Shown: positions 59,034 through 64,000 of the stretch, piece after piece
Position numbering within the stretch: position 1 is the first letter of the stretch
Layout: every line of letters begins with the position of its first letter
Assembly: GCF_003473485.1 (NCBI RefSeq)
Contig: NC_053048.1
Location: forward strand, 21,321,255 to 21,385,254
Direction: 5' to 3'
DNA: 64,000 nucleotides
DNA from: Medicago truncatula
Lineage: Eukaryota; Streptophyta; Magnoliopsida; Fabales; Fabaceae
Notes under the pieces: model-generated
Told to the model about the DNA's origin: nothing
What the model saw: the letters and a program-made list of their open reading frames with translations, nothing else
The model's database searches: none
Made by a program: the position numbers and the translations under genes

Positions 59034-60878
59034 TGATGAAAATTTTCGTACTATAGTGAACAGTATTGTACAGTATGAGAAATAGTAACCTACATTAAAT
59101 TCCAGCAACCATATGCATCAATTGGACAAAAAAGAGGGTCCAGAAAATTCCGAGGTTTTAAGGAAAGTATGTAAGCCATGTAGCATGCTGTTTCAAAACA
59201 AAAGTATGTAAATCATGCAGACATTCTGTTTCAATCATCCACGTGATATACATGTGTTGCATTGTCAGCAAAAATGGAATTTATAACACAATAAAAACAG
59301 CAAAATCACGTTTATTATAATACAACATATTTTTTTGTTGGAAAATAATATTTGTACAGCTATTTTGTGACAGTTTTTGGATAGTCATATTTTTATAGTG
59401 TTTCTTATCTCTTTTTTTTTTTCTTTTGTTCTATTTATTGTTTTTATTAGTTAAAAAAGATAAGAAAATTGTCCTAAAAATTATTACAAAATGATTATAC
59501 AAATATCATTGTTCTTTCTTTTTCGAACAATCGGAACTAATCAACCCCTCGTGAAAGGTCTCAATTGGAAAATAACAGCTTGGGGACCATTCCTTTTGTG
59601 TCACCTCCACAATCTTCTGTCTGTGTTATCATTTTCTTTGGAGCTCTTCAACCAAAGGAGAGAAAGCTTACAGATAAGAAAATAAAGATCAGCATGTCGG
59701 ATATGTAAAGGAATTAATATTTTGTATTATTAACTTCTCAAGTTCTTATTTAAAAAAAATATAAAAAAAAACTTCTCAAGTTCTCTTGATTGTGAAGAGA
59801 TTTTTAAATATGAAGGATGGAAACGTAGGATATATAATAAAGGTCATATACATAAAACTTTAAAGATTTTTGTGAAGATGTGAAGTCATAGTTTATTAAG
59901 AGTCATTAATGTTTAGATCATTGGTGGGGAGCACGAGTGAGATCTTAGTGTGGATCAAACTAGTTATATGGGTGACTCAGGCTTGAGAGAAAAAATGTCG
60001 AAATTATGTGAATGGTTAGTCTCATATCAATTATGAATAAAAGAAATGTTTGATACATAAGAGAGCTGACTCATATACTCATTGTTTTAAAGTTATAGAT
60101 GGTTATGTTTGTGTCAAAATCTCTTAAGGGTTTGGAATGTTGGTCCATTTTTTCGCTCGTCTCTCGGACATAACAATCACACGGTTAATTTTTTTAGAAG
60201 TTTTTTTTAACAGATTTTTTTACAAGTTAAACAAATTGGAAGCAGATTTTTTGTAATATAAATTCAGAAAACTATAAAGTCGTTGGACATATTCTCTCTA
60301 TCTTTATTATGGAGTTTACCTTCTATTCCAAAAATACAAAGGTAAACTTGATACAGGACAATAACAAGAAAGTAAAATTGATTAGAGAATTAAAATTGTA
60401 CTCTAAATGTTATAAATTATGAACCACATCCCTCAAAAAAATTAAACTATGAACCACATTTATTTAATGGAAAATTAAAAACTCAGGACATTGATTAGAA
60501 AATTAAAAATGTAAATTTATTTTGTAAGTGTCGTTTGTGCTTAAAAGCCCTATATGTTTAGACTTATTCACTATATCCTTACTCTAAATTTTATAATTAA
60601 AGAAAATTGTTATCTAGAAATGCATTTTGTGAAAATTTAGGACCCTAATTTAAGTATCAAAATTTATTGAAATTTACATTCTTTAATGTTTTGAAGGTAC
60701 TATTATAATGTATAAATAAGGCATAATTATTTATTAAAATTTCCAATAAAAAATTCTTAATGTATTTTTGTTTCTAAATTATTGTCTCCAAGTCCTGTCT
60801 CATGGGGGCCTCAATTCAATGACTCAAACCTTCCTTTTTAAAGAACAAATGAAATTGAGAAAAAAATAAAATAAAAAA
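58901..60878. other. Intergenic with TA microsatellite
   Basis: (TA)n at about 59001-59030. Otherwise AT-rich; no gene is supported. Confidence 0.45.
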
Positions 60879-60962
60879 TGTCAAAAGTGGGATTTGAACC
60901 CACGCCCTCTTTCGAAGACCAAAACTTGAGTCTGGCGCCTTAGACCACTCGACCATCCTGAC
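60879..60962 (-). tRNA. tRNA-Leu, anticodon CAA
   Basis: The minus strand from 60962 reads GTCAGGATGGTCGAGTGGTC, an anticodon arm CCAGA-CTCAAGT-TTTGG with anticodon CAA, a long variable arm typical of class II tRNA, and a T arm with GGGTTCAAATCCC, ending TTTTGACA (84 nt including discriminator A, no intron). All four stems form, with extra G-T pairs in the acceptor and anticodon stems. TTTTTTATTTTATTTTTTT directly downstream is a good polymerase III terminator. Likely functional, though the extra wobble pairs could mean an ageing copy. Confidence 0.9.
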
Positions 60963-61138
60963 TTCTTATTATCTTTTCCGTTATTTCGTTTAATAAATAA
61001 AGCACACAGAATACTAATACGTAGAGTTAAGTTACTATGAAGATTATTTAGAAAGCATTCATTTCTTTAACTATATTATTTAATAATTTAATTATATTAT
61101 ACGCACACTAATGTATCTGTTGTAGTTTATCGGTAACG

Positions 61139-61324
61139 AAGAATGCTAGCAACACTCACTTTTCAACACTCTCTCTATCAGTCACTTTTTTATTGGATGA
61201 AATCAATGTATGTCCCACCAATTTTTGTTGGTTCAATTTTTAAAGTGTATATCCATAATGATTTAAACTAATAAGAGAGTGAGTATAAGAGAGAGTGTTC
61301 AAAAGAGTGTTGCTAGCATTACTC
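61139..61324. mobile_element. MULE-type MITE, same family as 27582-27771
   Basis: GAATGCTAGCAACACTC opens and GTGTTGCTAGCATTACTC closes the element, and the interior (TTTTATTGGATGAAATCAAT, TATGTCCCACCA) matches the copy at 27582-27771. The flanking repeat is degenerate (ATCGGTAAC against ACGGGTAAT). Confidence 0.8.
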
Positions 61325-62057
61325 TACGGGTAATTAATTGGCGGAAATTTATTATAAGATATATTATGTAAAAATGTTTAATTTAATGAATTAAAAAATA
61401 AATTGTTGTTTATACTTAAGGCCGGAATGAGTAAATATTAATATCTAATGAAAAATTCCCATCGCCCTTGTGGATTTCAAAACACGGAGTTGTAGATAGA
61501 TATTGTTGATCAACTTAAAAATATAAACATGTCTTTTATTATTATGTTCAATTGTGTTAGGGTTAATACCCTTTTTAGTCCTTGTAATATGAGCGAATTC
61601 CAGTTTTAGTCTTTGTAAAAAAAAAGTTTATATTATGTCCCTGTTATTTCAGATTCTTCCACAATTGATCCATCACTTGAACTATTCAGCAGAATCTGCT
61701 GACGTGTCATGCTGACTGGGAAATTATTTTTGTTTTCATTTTTTTTAATTAAAAACAGTTGCCACTTGGATAATTACTTTTACAAAATTAATTATTATTT
61801 TAAAATTAAATAAAAAGTGAATTATTTATAAATGAAAAATCCAATTGAATTTCCATCCTCTTCTAATCCTTCTCCTTCTTCTCCCCATCGACATTCAAAC
61901 ACAAACTCCTTCAACCATATTCTTCATACTCCTTCAACCAGATTTTTCAAACACAAACTCGATTTGCCTTTCCTTAACCATTTCAATCGATTTCGTTTGC
62001 ACAAACTCGTAATCCAATTATTGTTTATGTATTTGTTAGGGTTAGCTTCAGATTCAA

Positions 62058-62543
62058 ATGGGTGGGAGTGAGATGTCGAGCATTGGCAACTCAAATGGAG
62101 GAAATCATCCACATCCAGTTTGTGGGTGTAATGTAGTTATGAAGTTGTGGTTATCAAACACTGATGAGAACCCTAAGAGAAAATTCTGGAAATGTCGGTA
62201 TTCGAACACAAATGTGCAAAGTTGCAAACTTTTCATATGGGATGATGAATTGGACAAGTTTTTTGCCAGAAATGGCTATCCCCAGAAGAAGATTGACAAT
62301 GGTTTCTCGAAGAAGATTGAAAGTGGCTGCAATGGGTGTGAGATGACGACAGAGTTTTTGAAGAAATTTGGGAAGGATTTTGGGAAAGAATGCGGACAAG
62401 AAATAGCCCAGGTGCTTGAGTCGAAGAAGGTAATGAAGTTGAAGAAGAAATACGAGGCTGAGAAGAAGAATAAGAACTGGTTGTACATGGCATTGTTAAT
62501 GTCCTGGGTTTTCTTTGCAGTTGCTTTCAAACTAGCTTACTAG
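62058..62543 (+). CDS. GRF-type zinc-finger protein with C-terminal membrane segment (161 aa)
   Basis: Residues 18-66 form a GRF-like zinc finger: HPVCGCNVVMKLWLSNT, NPKRKFWKC and SCKLFIWDDEL, with Cys22, Cys24, Cys46 and Cys56 as likely zinc ligands. GRF fingers bind single-stranded nucleic acid in proteins such as topoisomerase III and APE2. Residues 85-140 are Lys/Glu-rich and probably helical or coiled coil. Residues 141-160 (WLYMALLMSWVFFAVAFKLA) make one membrane helix at the very end, as in tail-anchored proteins. It starts about 500 bp inside the MULE end and its stop lies 518 bp from the stop of the opposed transposase gene. Function unknown. It may be a MULE-carried accessory gene; such GRF-membrane proteins are numerous in legume genomes, which fits a mobile origin. 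Confidence 0.8.
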   Translation: MGGSEMSSIGNSNGGNHPHPVCGCNVVMKLWLSNTDENPKRKFWKCRYSNTNVQSCKLFIWDDELDKFFARNGYPQKKIDNGFSKKIESGCNGCEMTTEFLKKFGKDFGKECGQEIAQVLESKKVMKLKKKYEAEKKNKNWLYMALLMSWVFFAVAFKLAY

Positions 62544-63061
62544 TGTTGTGTTGTGTTGTTCAAAGGTTGTATTTTGGTTCAATTGTTGGAACAAATTTGA
62601 TGTCTATGTGTTGTGCTGTGTTGATGTCTATGTAATACGCCTTTTCTTTGTATGATGCTTTACTGAATTATGTATCAGTGATTATGAATGAATTGAATTA
62701 TGCCTTATGTATCACTGATTATGCTTTGTATTTTATTAGTTATATGAATTGGAAGAAAAGTGTCATTGCTAATTCAACCTGTTTCAAATAAACATAACAA
62801 ACATAGTTATAGCGTAATTAGTTATAGCATAATAAAGCGCATTATGTGCATATGTCTCATTACAAATTAAAGCACATCAAGTGCACGTAATGTAGCATAA
62901 AACAGAAATTAAAAGGAAAGCATCTAGTTCCAAAACATAGTGCACACCAAGTGCATATGACAGACCAAAAAACAGCTACATAGTAGGCAAGTGCATAAGT
63001 GACCAAGTGCATAAGTCAGACCAAAAAAAGTACATCAAAAAACAAATGGCAGTCAATACAA

Positions 63062-64000
63062 CTACTGTGTAGATCTTGTAGATAGTTCTCCCCAAGGCTT
63101 CATCAATTTAAGGCAGGCACCAAGAACAGGTACTTTAGCAGGAACAATAGCAGCACTCTCTTGGGTCATGACACCAGCTTCTTCCTCATTATCAATTGTC
63201 ATAGGTTGATCAGCAGAGCATCCAGGTCCATCAATATTCTTAAGCCTCTTCACTGTCTTCAATCTTTGACTGCATCTTTTCTTCAAGTGGGTAGATTTCA
63301 GTGTGGTAGCAGGCTTTGGCTTTGGCTTAGGAACTGACATAGCGTTTGGCACATTTGGAACTGACATAGCAGTAGGCTTTAGTTGTGGAACTGACATAGC
63401 CTTTGGCTTCTTGGGATGCTTGGTTTGCTTTGTCTTTGGCTGCTTTGACACATTGCTTGACTGATACACATTGCTTGGCTGAGACACACTACTTGACTGA
63501 GAAGCATTACTTGGCTGGGAGACAACATTGTTGACAACAACATCTAGTTGATCAGCATTGGTGATAATTACTTGATCAAAAAATGCATCATCATCATCAT
63601 CAACAGGAGCACTTGTTTCTTCTGCTTCAGATGTAGTGGCATTTTTAGCAGGCTTTCTCTGAACAAATCATGAATATATAGTCAGTCAAATCAGAACTTG
63701 TATACAGTCAAGTTAAGTGAAATTGTAAACATATGCATATACCTTTCTTTTTAGTGCAGTTGGGTTCTGGTTTTCTTTACAGCTCCTAGCATTATGCTCA
63801 AATTTGTCACAAGTAATGCATCTATAAGCTACTACTAGCCTCCTAAATCTTCCACCACCTTCACCAAGTTCCCTGAACCTTAGTTTTTTAGGTCTACCTG
63901 GACCCTTTTTAAACTCAGGAGGGAGCATGTCTTCAACTTCCACATGTGGCCACATTTCTTCCCCATTGATAGGAGACACATTAAAAGTATAACATAGTGC
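63062..64000 (-). CDS. MULE transposase, C-terminal part (gene continues beyond the window)
   Basis: Minus strand, exons 64000-63743 and 63658-63062 with an 84-bp phase-0 intron (AAAG-GTATAT, TTCAG-AGAAAG). The first visible part reads NVSPINGEEMWP, DMLPPEFKKGPGRPKK, then a CCHC zinc knuckle CITCDKFEHNARSC (C-x2-C-x4-H-x4-C), the usual tail of MURA-type transposases after the catalytic domain. The last exon gives a low-complexity tail: an acidic DDDDDAFF stretch, repeated SQPSN/SQSS units and Lys/Pro-rich repeats with AMSVP (four times), ending RSTQ. The catalytic DDE region would be to the right of the window. The visible part is open, suggesting a recently active element. Confidence 0.85.

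Larger units (their letters stand above)
61560..64000. mobile_element. Mutator-like element (MULE), left part, running off the window
   Basis: GGGTTAATACCCTTTTTAGT at 61560 followed by CCTTGTAATATGAGCG is in the style of legume MULE terminal repeats. Behind it lie a plus-strand GRF zinc-finger gene (62058-62543) and, convergent to it, the 3' end of a MULE transposase gene (63062-64000). The right TIR is outside the window, so the TIR claim cannot be closed here. Confidence 0.6.

Noticed and set aside
61832..62071. 79-codon frame overlapping the start of the GRF gene
   Set aside because: Ser/Pro-rich translation of the leader; the 62058 frame has the conserved finger and is preferred.

Overview
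This is a stretch of a plant nuclear genome. It is AT-rich, its genes have introns, and it is crowded with MITEs, LTR retrotransposon remnants and LINE debris. The gene content (tandem CUL3-like cullins, an F-box/LRR/FBD gene of the type amplified in legumes, a MAKR6-like gene) and the repeat styles fit a legume, most likely Medicago or a close relative. The species call is an inference from recognition, not from a search.

Layout. 1-13.2 kb: one F-box/LRR/FBD gene (7420-9062, minus; frame broken by a 25-bp duplication), flanked by two copies of a decayed segment (about 5.4-5.9 and 11.9-13.2 kb) and by a SINE, a MULE MITE with 9-bp target duplications, a poly(A) retroposon and hAT elements with 8-bp target duplications. 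13.3-15.6 kb: a solo LTR and a 5'-truncated LINE. 16.5-36.9 kb: a tandem array of three CUL3-like cullin genes, all on the minus strand. Copy 1 (16546-20216) has an open frame of 720 codons. Copy 2 (25480-28345) is cut to 381 codons and lacks the catalytic C-terminal half. Copy 3 (31581-36735) has the full 732-codon length but one in-frame TAA. A further CUL3 fragment lies at 24.7-24.9 kb. A solo LTR sits 72 bp upstream of the copy 1 start codon. 37-54 kb: no host gene. It holds Stowaway-like MITEs, a four-level nest of mobile elements (42.4-48.1 kb), a long CT microsatellite and a decayed copia element. 54.6-55.3 kb: a MAKR6-like gene (plus). 58.2-58.9 kb: a second copia remnant. 60.9 kb: a tRNA-Leu(CAA) gene. 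61.6-64 kb: one side of a Mutator-like element (MULE) that carries a GRF-zinc-finger/transmembrane gene facing the 3' end of a MULE transposase; the element runs off the right edge.

How the genes relate. CUL3 and F-box proteins both belong to cullin-RING ubiquitin ligases, but F-box proteins work with CUL1/SKP1 and BTB proteins with CUL3, so their nearness is probably coincidence. Copies 1 and 2 of the array serve as empty-site controls for each other: the LTR is only in copy 1 and a MITE is only in the intron of copy 2.

The most unusual items are the CUL3 array, where all three paralogues are altered near the end of the N-terminal domain and copy 2 encodes little more than the BTB-binding half, and the MULE with a convergent second gene, an arrangement that recalls the two convergent genes of maize MuDR but with an unrelated second protein.
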